Below, piece after piece: positions 1 to 6,488 of a DNA stretch of 14,200 nucleotides. A program made the translations under genes and the position numbers. The notes under the pieces are model-generated. The model was not told where the DNA came from. It made no database searches and saw only the letters and a list, made by a program, of their open reading frames with translations. Location of the stretch: the NCBI GenBank assembly GCA_041563475.1, contig JBFFMY010000062.1:1-14200 (forward strand), read 5' to 3'. Source of the stretch: CAJXZP01 sp041563475. GTDB lineage: Bacteria > Bacteroidota > Bacteroidia > Flavobacteriales_G > Salibacteraceae. Within the stretch, counting starts at the first letter, position 1, and every line of letters starts with the position of its first letter.

Positions 1-2
1 AT

Positions 3-323
3 CATATTGCTGGGAGTAATCGCTATTCTGTAATGAATGGAAATATGGTTTTGGTTAATGATATTAGATTAAAAGCAACAGCTGGCCCAAGTACCATAAA
101 TGGATGGGTGCTCAATTTCCCAATACCACTAAACAATCCAACCGACTCCTCTTCTGGAACATTAATTAGCATTAAAGCAGAGGTGTTTTACTACTCGATG
201 GATAGTAATGGAAAGGTATCAATTTCTGGTACCTTCATTGACCCTAACGATGAGCTGTTGTTTAACATCAAACCTTATGTGGCTCAATTTCCGATTGTTT
301 ATAACGGAGAGTCTCCTCCTTAA
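3..323 (+). CDS. Partial probable structural protein, 5' end outside the window
   Basis: The reading frame is open to the left edge of the window (codons from base 3 read HIAGSNRYSV before the first internal Met at base 33), so the start lies upstream and the Met at 33 need not be the real start. The visible 106 residues are rich in Ser, Thr, Asn, Pro and Gly with alternating hydrophobic residues, as in beta-sandwich surface or capsid-associated proteins. I see no signal peptide, membrane segment or catalytic motif. It ends 9 bases before the next gene and is probably the first visible member of the operon running to 2827. The structural role is inferred only from composition and from the M15 peptidase and putative structural genes downstream; I do not recognise the family. 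Confidence 0.6.
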   Translation, partial: HIAGSNRYSVMNGNMVLVNDIRLKATAGPSTINGWVLNFPIPLNNPTDSSSGTLISIKAEVFYYSMDSNGKVSISGTFIDPNDELLFNIKPYVAQFPIVYNGESPP

Positions 324-332
324 CCTAAAAAA

Positions 333-695
333 ATGAATGAAATGGAAATTTGGAAACTAATACCCATAATTATTGGAGCTGGGGGCTTTTGGAAACTCGT
401 TGAGATTTTCACCAAATCCCGTATGGAAAAGAAACTCAAAAGTGCGGAAACCAGCAATCTGTATGCTCAAGCAAATAGTAGTATCGTCAATAATTGGGTG
501 CAATGGTCTCAAAAACTAGAGAAACGAGTAAAAGAAAGTGAAGATCACACCACTGCTATGAAAGTAATAATTGAGAAACAACGAAAACAGATCAAGTGCC
601 TTGAACAAAAAGTAGACCTGATGGAGAAGAAAAACAAAGAGCTATTACAGGAGTTGAAAGAACTCAAAAAACAGAATATTTATGAGCGAGAATAA
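333..695 (+). CDS. Membrane-anchored coiled-coil protein (phage-type accessory)
   Basis: A 120-residue protein with a short hydrophobic N-terminal segment (about residues 7-26, WKLIPIIIGAGGFWKLVEIF) that could span or insert in the membrane. A long highly charged helix follows (about residues 28-120), with heptad-like spacing of Leu, Ile and Met and many Lys and Glu, so a coiled coil is likely. This architecture is common for accessory proteins in phage lysis regions, but no specific family is recognised. It starts 9 bases after the preceding gene and overlaps the next small gene (start 682) by 14 bases, so translation is probably coupled. An anchored spanin-like or structural linker role is only inference. 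Confidence 0.7.
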   Translation: MNEMEIWKLIPIIIGAGGFWKLVEIFTKSRMEKKLKSAETSNLYAQANSSIVNNWVQWSQKLEKRVKESEDHTTAMKVIIEKQRKQIKCLEQKVDLMEKKNKELLQELKELKKQNIYERE

Positions 696-822
696 AGAAA
701 ATAAAGTGATTCCAATTCTACTCGGAACATTCTTAACGCTCAATATCATATTTACAAGCATCAATTTGATTTCGATTGCTAAAAAGAAAAAATCAGGATG
801 TCCTGCTCTTAACAAAAGTTAG
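682..822 (+). CDS. Small single-span membrane protein, 46 aa
   Basis: This short gene begins with ATG at 682, inside the end of the preceding coiled-coil gene, and its TAG stop at 820-822 is followed directly by the ATG of the M15 peptidase gene at 823. The product has a charged N-terminus (MSENKENK), one hydrophobic stretch at about residues 9-32 (VIPILLGTFLTLNIIFTSIN and following), and a basic tail KKKKSGCPALNKS, as expected of a single-span membrane protein. The exact fit between neighbours (14-base overlap upstream, zero spacing downstream) supports it as a real gene. A holin-like role next to a cell-wall peptidase is possible, but the sequence alone does not establish it. Confidence 0.65.
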   Translation: MSENKENKVIPILLGTFLTLNIIFTSINLISIAKKKKSGCPALNKS

Positions 823-1356
823 ATGGAAGTAAAAAAGAGTTATGTGTATTTGGGAATTGCCACCACTGTTATGGCTTTAGGTATTGGCATTATTCTAGTC
901 CGAAAGAAAATATACCGACATTTTGATTACAAAACCGATTACTTATTGCTTTCTCTCGACCCGAAGTTTCGAAAGAAAGTAAAGAAACTTTTGAGCAATG
1001 CTCAAAAAGAAGGAATTGAACTTCGGGTTATTTCTGCGTATCGTAATTGCGAGCATCAAAATGATTTATACGCAAAAGGAAGAACTGCTCCTGGAAATAT
1101 TGTAACCAATGCCAAGTGCGGTAAAAGTGCCCACAATTATAAATTGGCTGTTGATGTGGTGGAGTTTAAAAACGGAAAACCTCTTTGGACAAACCCTAAT
1201 TGGGATCGAATTGGACAATTAGGTATGAAGGTAGGATTAGAATGGGGAGGGAATTGGAAATCATTCAAAGACAACCCGCACTTTCAAGATTTGGCTGGTA
1301 GAACTATAGCAAGTCTATATAATGAATATAAAGAAACCGGAAATTTAGTCGCATAA
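823..1356 (+). CDS. Membrane-anchored M15-family peptidoglycan peptidase (endolysin-like)
   Basis: A 177-residue protein with an N-terminal membrane anchor (about residues 8-26) followed by a D,D/L,D-carboxypeptidase or endopeptidase domain of the M15 (VanY/CwlK-like) type. Diagnostic parts are visible: ISAYRNCEHQNDLYAKGR at about 70-87, the zinc-binding SAHNYKLAVDV with His104 and Asp111, and the GLEWGGNW...DNPHFQ region with Glu140 and the third zinc ligand His153. Such enzymes cleave peptide stems of peptidoglycan and often act as phage endolysins or virion-associated muralytic enzymes. The gene starts right after the 46-aa membrane protein stop and overlaps the next gene by one base (TAATG). 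The anchor suggests action at the membrane-wall interface. Enzyme class is confident; substrate specificity is not readable. Confidence 0.9.
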   Translation: MEVKKSYVYLGIATTVMALGIGIILVRKKIYRHFDYKTDYLLLSLDPKFRKKVKKLLSNAQKEGIELRVISAYRNCEHQNDLYAKGRTAPGNIVTNAKCGKSAHNYKLAVDVVEFKNGKPLWTNPNWDRIGQLGMKVGLEWGGNWKSFKDNPHFQDLAGRTIASLYNEYKETGNLVA

Positions 1357-1775
1357 TGGCAAAAAAGAATCCATACTCACATCAAAACTTCGCTCCAACC
1401 GAAGATTACCTAGAGGAACTAATGTTATGGACTTCTGGCGAACGAGGACGTATTGCTATTGATGAAATTAATAATGGCTACCAAGATTTAACGGTTGATA
1501 ATACCGAAATGAAAAGCTTAACGGTTCCGGATGATGCCGTATCTGCATCCGTTTTCTTTGAAGTAGATGACACCACCATTACCAAGGCTAGAGCCTTACG
1601 CTATAAAGAGAATGGCACTGCTCCAACAGCAATTTCAGGTCAACCTTTGGGTGATGGTGATGTTTTAGAACTTTTCGGTAAAACAATCCTTTTAAATTTT
1701 AAGGTTATCGGTATTGAAGCGGGTAAAAACCATATCCTTAGAGTCCAATATTACAAAACAAGCCAAGCTATATGA
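1356..1775 (+). CDS. Putative structural protein, 139 aa
   Basis: Unrecognised 139-residue protein without signal peptide or membrane segment. An N-terminal polar part (residues 1-50) is followed by a beta-rich stretch (about 50-135) with phrases such as SLTVPDDAVSASVFFEVDD and ILRVQYYKTSQ. That resembles the small beta-sandwich modules found in phage or virion surface proteins. Translational coupling to both neighbours is clear: it begins within the stop of the M15 peptidase gene (TAATG) and its own TGA overlaps the ATG of the next gene (ATGA at 1772-1775). Position in a lysis/structural operon is the main reason for calling it structural; a minor virion or fibre-adaptor protein is the best guess. 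Confidence 0.6.
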   Translation: MAKKNPYSHQNFAPTEDYLEELMLWTSGERGRIAIDEINNGYQDLTVDNTEMKSLTVPDDAVSASVFFEVDDTTITKARALRYKENGTAPTAISGQPLGDGDVLELFGKTILLNFKVIGIEAGKNHILRVQYYKTSQAI

Positions 1776-2827
1776 GATATTTAAACAGAAGCAGAATTAC
1801 TAAAAATGGTTCTTCATTTGATAGTCTTGAATTCTCTGGTTTTGAAACGGTAGACTCTCTTAATGACCGTGATAATATCGAACAAGCCAGTCGCACTACT
1901 CCATTTATTTGCATCGTTAAAAACGTTGGTAGTTACACCTACAAAGGAGCAGATACAACGGATACTTCTTGGCGAAACACGAATAATTGGGTTGACAACA
2001 GATCTGTTTGGAATGCTGGACATGCAGGAGTTGACTCTGGAGGAGCAACCCTAGGTGAAGCCGGATATCTTGACACCGTGTATTCTGCCTCAGCGGCATC
2101 CATTGGATATGATAACCGTATTGGCAAATCCCCTGGAGATTATTTGGGTTATGCTGCACTGGTAATTGGAATTGGCAATAAAGCTCCCACTTTTACCTAT
2201 GGCGTTATGATTGGGGCATACAACGTTTGCGATTTAGAGAATGAGATGGCGAGCTATAATCTTGTGATGGGATTTAACCACCGCATTAAACAACTTAATG
2301 CGGGTCTCCGATCAGATACCAATTATGTTGGTGGAGCTTATGTTGAAGTCTCTGGAAATAATAATTTCATCACATCTATTCTTCTTAGCGTAATTAACCC
2401 TACCAATCCCTCTAGACGGATTGTTGTAAAGGGTCAAAATAATTTTGTTCAGCTTTCTGCACAAGAATCAGATCCTCTGAATTACGGAAGTATTGAAGGC
2501 TTGGGGAACTTTGCCTGTGGTGATGGCCATCAAGTCATAGATGTATCCATTTTAAAAGATCAGACTTCCTTTAATGCACTTTTAGCAGGAGTCCGAAATA
2601 TTATTATAGACGGAGTCAAAAGAAGTGCTGTCATTGGCGGACAAGGGATCTCGGTAATAAAAAATGATTATGTCTACGTTCCTAATTTAAATATTAATAC
2701 TGATTTAGCATTTGATGATGACACCACTGCAGGTTTAGCCGGCCTTGAAAAAGGAGATATCTTTCAAACTACTGGAAATGGGCAAGCTCCTTTGAACGTA
2801 GCAGGGATTTTAATGAGGAAACAATAA
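1772..2827 (+). CDS. Putative fibre- or spike-like structural protein, 351 aa
   Basis: Unrecognised 351-residue protein. No signal peptide or transmembrane helix is visible. Much of it is Gly-, Asn- and Ile/Val-rich with regularly spaced short beta-like runs (for example NNNFITSILLSVINP near the middle and GQNNFVQLSAQES further on), suggestive of a repetitive beta fold as in tail spikes or surface fibres. The C-terminus (DIFQTTGNGQAPLNVAGILMRKQ) resembles the ends of some phage tail or particle proteins, but this is impression, not a family assignment. It is the last gene of the operon and starts inside the stop of the previous one (ATGA). Immediately after its stop the DNA changes to insertion-sequence remnants, so the operon may be truncated there. 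Confidence 0.6.
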   Translation: MRYLNRSRITKNGSSFDSLEFSGFETVDSLNDRDNIEQASRTTPFICIVKNVGSYTYKGADTTDTSWRNTNNWVDNRSVWNAGHAGVDSGGATLGEAGYLDTVYSASAASIGYDNRIGKSPGDYLGYAALVIGIGNKAPTFTYGVMIGAYNVCDLENEMASYNLVMGFNHRIKQLNAGLRSDTNYVGGAYVEVSGNNNFITSILLSVINPTNPSRRIVVKGQNNFVQLSAQESDPLNYGSIEGLGNFACGDGHQVIDVSILKDQTSFNALLAGVRNIIIDGVKRSAVIGGQGISVIKNDYVYVPNLNINTDLAFDDDTTAGLAGLEKGDIFQTTGNGQAPLNVAGILMRKQ

Positions 2828-2876
2828 AATAGTTCTCATCTCCATAAGCATGTTCCGTTGCAAGGAATATTTCAAA

Positions 2877-3527
2877 TCAACCCCAAAAGTATATTCTCAA
2901 ACACGCTATAAGCATCAAAATACTTTTTGAATAGCATATAGTTTTTCGGCTTAACCTTTTTAAGTGAATTCTTAATGATAAGTTCTTTCGTTCTATATGG
3001 TTAATGGAGTATTTTTTAGTTTGATGAATTATGCCCGGAATTAAAGATTTATAGATGTTAAGCTTATCAGTATATACTTTGATAGGATTGGAGAGAATTA
3101 AGGGTTCAGTAACTCGCCTAATCATTTTCTTACTTCTTGATCCTACGTTAAATGCTAATACTTCTCTGGTATCCTTTCTAAGCGAATATGCCACCCACCT
3201 TTTACATATCTTATTACCAATGTAGGTACACAGTTCATCAACCTCATACTCTTTACCATATTCATATTTGGGTGGTTTTACTTTTTCTGATATTTGAAGT
3301 ATCCTTTTGCTTACTGTAGTTTTTGAAATCTCTAAAATACGGGCTATACTACGGATTCCACATCCTTCTTTTACTAAACAAACTATCTTACCATCTTGGA
3401 TTAAATATGATTTGTAGGAATAAGCTTTTAGTTGGTTTTTATGGCAAACCTTTCAGTAGTACTTTTGCTTTCCTGAACCGTTAAAACCTTTTTTGATACA
3501 GGCAGTTTGGCAATATTTACACTCCAT
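2877..3527 (-). pseudogene. IS1-family transposase with internal TGA stop
   Basis: Read on the minus strand from ATG at 3527, one continuous frame of about 216 codons matches the whole IS1-family layout. First comes an N-terminal zinc ribbon (MECKYCQTACIKKGFNG), then an InsA-like helix-turn-helix (GIRSIARILEISKTTVSKRI), then an InsB-like catalytic domain with YEVDEL, VYTDKLNIYKSL, NHIERKNLSLR and the ending RLSRKTICYSKS. InsA and InsB parts lie in one frame, so no frameshift is needed. Codon 25 (3453-3455) is TGA where the ribbon pattern YY-C-x-x-C predicts Cys, so the gene is interrupted. A GTG-started C-terminal fragment from 3194 could be made but lacks the DNA-binding part. I could not identify terminal inverted repeats or a target duplication. 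Confidence in the family is high; inactivity is inferred from the stop. Confidence 0.85.
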
Positions 3528-3529
3528 TT

Positions 3530-3558
3530 TTTTAGGTGACAATCTAACCCACCTAAAA
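3530..3558 (-). repeat. Perfect 9-bp inverted repeat before IS1 transposase start
   Basis: Arms TTTTAGGTG (3530-3538) and CACCTAAAA (3550-3558) are exact reverse complements around an 11-base loop. The hairpin ends 2 bases from the transposase ATG (3527-3525, minus strand). In several insertion sequences a hairpin at this position limits translation from transcripts that read in from outside; that role here is inference. It could also be part of a terminal repeat of the element. Confidence 0.5.
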
Positions 3559-3691
3559 CAACTTTACCGCATTACAGCACGTTTAAAAGATTATTCTATA
3601 TTAATTAGCACCTATACCTTCCTAAATATTTACAACAACCAAATGTTAAGTTGCTTATTTTCAACACTAATTGTTCGCCAAAGTACAATAA

Positions 3692-3759
3692 GTGACAATC
3701 TGACCCATTACCGACTGGTCAACATAAACCGGAATAGGGTGGTCAGTATGCCCGGAATA
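3692..3759. repeat. Probable IS21-family terminal repeats
   Basis: A tip-like sequence GTGACAATCTGACCCA (3692-3707) is followed by two imperfect direct repeats, TGGTCAACATAAACCGGAAT (3716-3735) and TGGTCAGTATGCCCGGAATA (3740-3759), sharing the frame TGGTCA...CCGGAATA. Multiple tandem end repeats with this TGGTCA/CCGGAAT character are known for IS21-family elements. No istA or istB gene is present, so only an end remains. Family assignment is from memory of motif style and is moderate. Confidence 0.45.
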
Positions 3760-3844
3760 TCCACCTGAGTTCTCAAAGGCTTTCCGTTTTATTTTTTCTA
3801 TTAATACATCTGTAAGCAGTATCTACGACTAACTTAATTCTACT

Positions 3845-4381
3845 TTAATCTACACTCATCGGAGGAGATAATTGACCTAAAACAGGAATTGGAATTGGAA
3901 TAAACAAATCACTTTTCTGGACAGCAATTACAAAATCAAAGAACCTGGTTCCATCCATACATTTTAATGAGACTCTAATTTCTAATAATTCTAAACCATA
4001 AAAATAATCCTTTCCAATAACAGCACATTGAAAACTATCCCGCAGGTTATTATTATCCGGCAATAGAATTTCCTGTCTAATTTTCCTACCTAATTTATTA
4101 AACGATTCAAGGTGAACATTAATATAATACTCCGAATCATTTATCATTAACTCATAAGTACTCTTCATTGACTCCTCTTTACTGATACCATATTTTTCAT
4201 ATGCATCAATTGTTTTATCCACACCTACCAGCTGACCAAATAAATCCTTATCATCATCTAGCATAGCCTTTGTTATAGAGAACACATAGTCACAAACTAA
4301 ATTAGTGTCAGTACTTGCATATATTTTCAAAGAGGATAATGAAAATAAAAATATTATTATAATGCCTATTTTATTTTTCAT
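3845..4381 (-). CDS. Hypothetical exported protein, third gene of a Rhs cassette
   Basis: A 178-residue protein with a clear N-terminal signal peptide: MKNK followed by a hydrophobic core IGIIIIFLFSLSSLKIYAS, with likely cleavage after the Ala-Ser near residue 23. The mature part is acidic and mixed alpha/beta, with no motif I recognise. Its ATG overlaps the stop of the upstream membrane-protein gene (ATGA at 4378-4381), so the two are coupled and probably co-transcribed with the RHS-core gene at 4835-5809. An exported partner beside a Rhs tip could be an immunity protein, a chaperone or an additional effector; the sequence does not decide. Downstream, the expected terminator seems to be cut by insertion-sequence debris. 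Confidence 0.7.
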   Translation of the reverse strand: MKNKIGIIIIFLFSLSSLKIYASTDTNLVCDYVFSITKAMLDDDKDLFGQLVGVDKTIDAYEKYGISKEESMKSTYELMINDSEYYINVHLESFNKLGRKIRQEILLPDNNNLRDSFQCAVIGKDYFYGLELLEIRVSLKCMDGTRFFDFVIAVQKSDLFIPIPIPVLGQLSPPMSVD

Positions 4382-4842
4382 AATAATTTACCAAAATTTG
4401 ATTGCTTAAAAGGTGAAAAATTCTTCATTTCTAGATTCCAGCTTATTTCTTGTAGATTAGTATTTGCATAAATATCATTAAAAATGATTATCAATTCTTT
4501 ATTATTCACAGAGATTAATCGTACAGTTTGGTTATCTGCTATTAATTGAACATGGTTGTCAATGCTAGGTATAGCCACAATATAATATATAATACGGTTC
4601 ACACTAGATAAATTAATAATCTTATTCTCACCAAAAAACCTACCAATTATAATTACTTTATTCAATCTATCATATATAACTTCCCTTTTCTTTTCGTAAA
4701 ACACATAAACAGAAAACAATAAAAAAATAAATAACCTTTGCTTCCACGTTACAAGTGTTATCATAAAAATTACTAAAATCAGTACAATCCCAATATATGA
4801 ATAGGGAGAAATTTTCCTTAAATAAATCTTACTACTACTCAT
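4378..4842 (-). CDS. Membrane protein with PH-like C-terminal part, Rhs cassette partner
   Basis: A 154-residue protein with two adjacent hydrophobic segments at the N-terminus (about residues 14-32 and 34-48), then a soluble domain starting KKREVIYDRLNKVIIIGRFF. The pattern of a hairpin of two membrane helices followed by a beta-rich segment with an 'interpreting Ile/Tyr' stretch (SSVNRIIYYIV) is like bacterial PH-domain membrane proteins, an impression rather than a firm hit. The gene overlaps the end of the RHS-core gene by 8 bases and the following exported-protein gene by 4 bases. Immediately downstream of a Rhs tip is the usual place for the immunity gene, and an inner-membrane location would fit a membrane-targeting tip, so it is the better immunity candidate of the two partners. 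Confidence 0.7.
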   Translation of the reverse strand: MSSSKIYLRKISPYSYIGIVLILVIFMITLVTWKQRLFIFLLFSVYVFYEKKREVIYDRLNKVIIIGRFFGENKIINLSSVNRIIYYIVAIPSIDNHVQLIADNQTVRLISVNNKELIIIFNDIYANTNLQEISWNLEMKNFSPFKQSNFGKLL

Positions 4843-5809
4843 TCACTTTTAGTTGTTCAGCAGCGTCTAGAATCAAAAGAGTCTGGTCGTATATTAAACT
4901 TCCTAATTCATAAGCATTTGTAGAAAGATTTGGATCCTTTAATGCGTTTTTAATATAATTTTTCATAGCGTGACCATATGAGACGCCTCCAATACCCGAT
5001 TTTAACCCATCCAAAACATCTGGTGTTATTCCCAACTCTTCAGATAAAAAGGTTTTGTTTTCTTCATATAATACTGTTGTTGCATTATCAACAGTCATCC
5101 CCATAGAGACACCCCATAGAATTTTTGTAAAAGTACTTGCCCCCGCAAGTTGCGCACTTTGTCCTGCTGACAAAATAAACGACCAAGTACCTAATAGTAA
5201 AGTCATTCCATTTTCAAAACCACCTGTAATTCTTCCATCAGTAGGGAAGTTATGCTCAACTTTATAACCAAAGATTAACATCCGTTTTCCTAAATCTGGT
5301 TCTGCAGCAATTCGAGCATCATACGAATTAACTCCCCATTTCTCTAAGCGCTGGGTTTCACGCCCATAGTTCTCACTCGCACTAAAAGTATAAGAAAGTA
5401 TTTCACCTGTAGCTAAATGAACACTAATTACAACATTTTCAGCCGTAACTACGGTAGTAATATTTGAGCTATTAACTCCAAACGATTCAATTAAATGGTC
5501 CCGAAAAACCCTTGCAACATTGACAAATCTAGGACCTTCACCATTCACATCAATTGCTTGAAGTGGAGTATTCGCAGCAAAACAATACGGGCTCATAAAA
5601 GAGAACTCTGCCATTCTTGGGTCTAAACTCAAAAATCTTCCAAGTCTTGAATCATAGATTCTCGCTCCAAAGTCCAATGAGTTTCCGTTTCCTTTGACTT
5701 CATCATCTTTTTCCTGTCCGTTAAAGCCATAACGATAACCCCTTGAATTTGAGTGGTTTTTATCGTTTTTAAAGGATGTTTTTAGGATTCTATGGGTGAA
5801 CGCAAACAT
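4835..5809 (-). CDS. Displaced Rhs C-terminal cassette with unknown tip domain
   Basis: The product (about 324 aa from the ATG at 5809-5807) begins with a short non-homologous leader. It then has the Rhs core-associated region: GYRYGFNGQEKDDEVKGNGN, FGARIYDSRLGRFLSLDP and SPYCFAANTPLQAIDVNGEGP (about residues 24-93). After this conserved DVNGEGP junction comes a variable tip of about 230 residues with a hydrophobic, Gly/Ala-rich stretch in the middle (MTLLLGTWSFILSAGQSAQL) and no known catalytic motif. Full Rhs proteins are ten or more times longer, so this is a displaced tip fragment. A TTG six bases upstream (5815) also gives a frame, but an in-frame TAG lies shortly before it and the ATG is preferred. 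Toxicity is inferred from architecture only; the hydrophobic patch suggests possible membrane action. Confidence 0.75.
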   Translation of the reverse strand: MFAFTHRILKTSFKNDKNHSNSRGYRYGFNGQEKDDEVKGNGNSLDFGARIYDSRLGRFLSLDPRMAEFSFMSPYCFAANTPLQAIDVNGEGPRFVNVARVFRDHLIESFGVNSSNITTVVTAENVVISVHLATGEILSYTFSASENYGRETQRLEKWGVNSYDARIAAEPDLGKRMLIFGYKVEHNFPTDGRITGGFENGMTLLLGTWSFILSAGQSAQLAGASTFTKILWGVSMGMTVDNATTVLYEENKTFLSEELGITPDVLDGLKSGIGGVSYGHAMKNYIKNALKDPNLSTNAYELGSLIYDQTLLILDAAEQLKVNE

Positions 5810-5812
5810 TAC

Positions 5813-5820
5813 CAAATATA
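5813..5820 (-). promoter_or_regulatory. TAnnTTTG-type -7 element before the Rhs cassette
   Basis: On the minus strand TATATTTG matches the Bacteroidota -7 consensus TAnnTTTG. It lies only 3 bases from the ATG at 5809, so transcription from it would give a nearly leaderless mRNA. No convincing -33 partner was seen. Could be fortuitous in AT-rich DNA. Confidence 0.3.
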
Positions 5821-5833
5821 CATATTTCTAGAA

Positions 5834-5866
5834 TGTAAAAAGCCCCCAATTTCTCGGAGGCTTTTC
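5834..5866 (-). terminator. Rho-independent terminator after the OmpA-Rhs cassette
   Basis: Arms AAGCCCCC (5840-5847) and GGAGGCTT (5856-5863) pair over 8 bp with one G-U, with an 8-base loop. Read on the minus strand the stem is followed by a short T run (CTTTTTAC), placing it downstream of the gene that ends at 5913. The opposite strand also has TTTT after the stem, so it may work in both directions. Its left arm and flank resemble the terminator at 12977-13019. Confidence 0.75.
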
Positions 5867-5912
5867 CTTATTTCCTTTATCCATAATGTGCCATTTGGAA
5901 CATTATACCATT

Positions 5913-6488
5913 TTATTTTGTTTCAATTAAACCACCATCCTCGTAATATTCCTCTTTAACTAAAACTCCATTTTCGTTCCAATACCTCCAAATTCCCTTC
6001 TTTTTTGACGTTGTAATAAATTCAATTTCCTCTATTGGTTCTCCAAACTCATTCTTAATTGTTATGGTGTCCCCTATAATTTCTATGTTAGGATTCTCCT
6101 TTAAAGATTGATATTGTCCTTGTACCTTTAAAATACCATTTTCATAAAAAGCAAAATATTCATCAATTTTACGATTTGAATAGTAATTACATATTTCCTT
6201 CACCGCACCTGATTCAAAGTAAGTAAAAACAATTCCGAATTTCTTTGTAAATCCTTTGATATTATAGGATGTTTTTAGGCTCCCATTTAAATAATAATCA
6301 TTTACATTTTGGTAATGCTCATCTTCCAAGCCACAAGACATATAGGTGGTAGCAATCTTGCTGGAATCGGTTAAAATTGTGTCATATACTATGGAAATCT
6401 TTTGACTATTCAATTTATTTCCAAAAAGGATAAAAATCAAAAAACATAATGACCGTAATACTTTAATTATCGTCCTTCTTTTTTTCAT
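5913..6488 (-). CDS. Exported YwqK/MORN-repeat-like protein, putative Rhs-tip partner
   Basis: A 191-residue protein with a basic N-terminus and hydrophobic core (KKRRTIIKVLRSLCFLIFILFG, about residues 2-23), consistent with a signal peptide. At least four Tyr/Phe-x-x-x-Gly type repeats follow: YYLNGSLKTSYN, YFESGAVKEICNYYSN, FYENGILKVQGQYQ and YWNENGVLVKEEYYEDG. Repeats of this kind mark the YwqK/MORN-variant family, often annotated as antitoxins and often encoded next to polymorphic toxins. The ATG at 6488 lies 26 bases inside the upstream OmpA-fused gene, so translation is probably coupled, and a good terminator follows at 5834-5866. Immunity to the neighbouring cassette is the leading inference; family assignment is fairly secure. 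Confidence 0.8.
   Translation of the reverse strand: MKKRRTIIKVLRSLCFLIFILFGNKLNSQKISIVYDTILTDSSKIATTYMSCGLEDEHYQNVNDYYLNGSLKTSYNIKGFTKKFGIVFTYFESGAVKEICNYYSNRKIDEYFAFYENGILKVQGQYQSLKENPNIEIIGDTITIKNEFGEPIEEIEFITTSKKKGIWRYWNENGVLVKEEYYEDGGLIETK

Larger units (their letters stand above)
3528..3844. mobile_element. Insertion-sequence end debris without intact gene
   Basis: This stretch has no credible gene. It holds three separate signals: a 9-bp perfect inverted repeat just upstream of the IS1 transposase start (3530-3558), a 16-base motif present at 3536-3551 and again with one mismatch at 3692-3707, and tandem imperfect repeats at 3716-3759 of the kind found at IS21-family ends. A piece resembling the right half of the cassette terminators follows at 3769-3798. 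I read it as overlapping insertion-sequence termini left after one or more insertions and deletions between the phage-like operon and the Rhs cassettes. An open frame at 3493-3768 on the + strand crosses these signals and shows no protein character. Confidence 0.5.

Noticed and set aside
1814..2159. Several overlapping frames inside the 351-aa structural gene
   Set aside because: All are shadows of the long gene that is fixed by its ATGA coupling to the preceding gene.
3493..3768. 91-aa + strand open frame
   Set aside because: It overlaps the 5' end of the IS1 transposase on the other strand and runs through insertion-sequence end repeats; no protein character.
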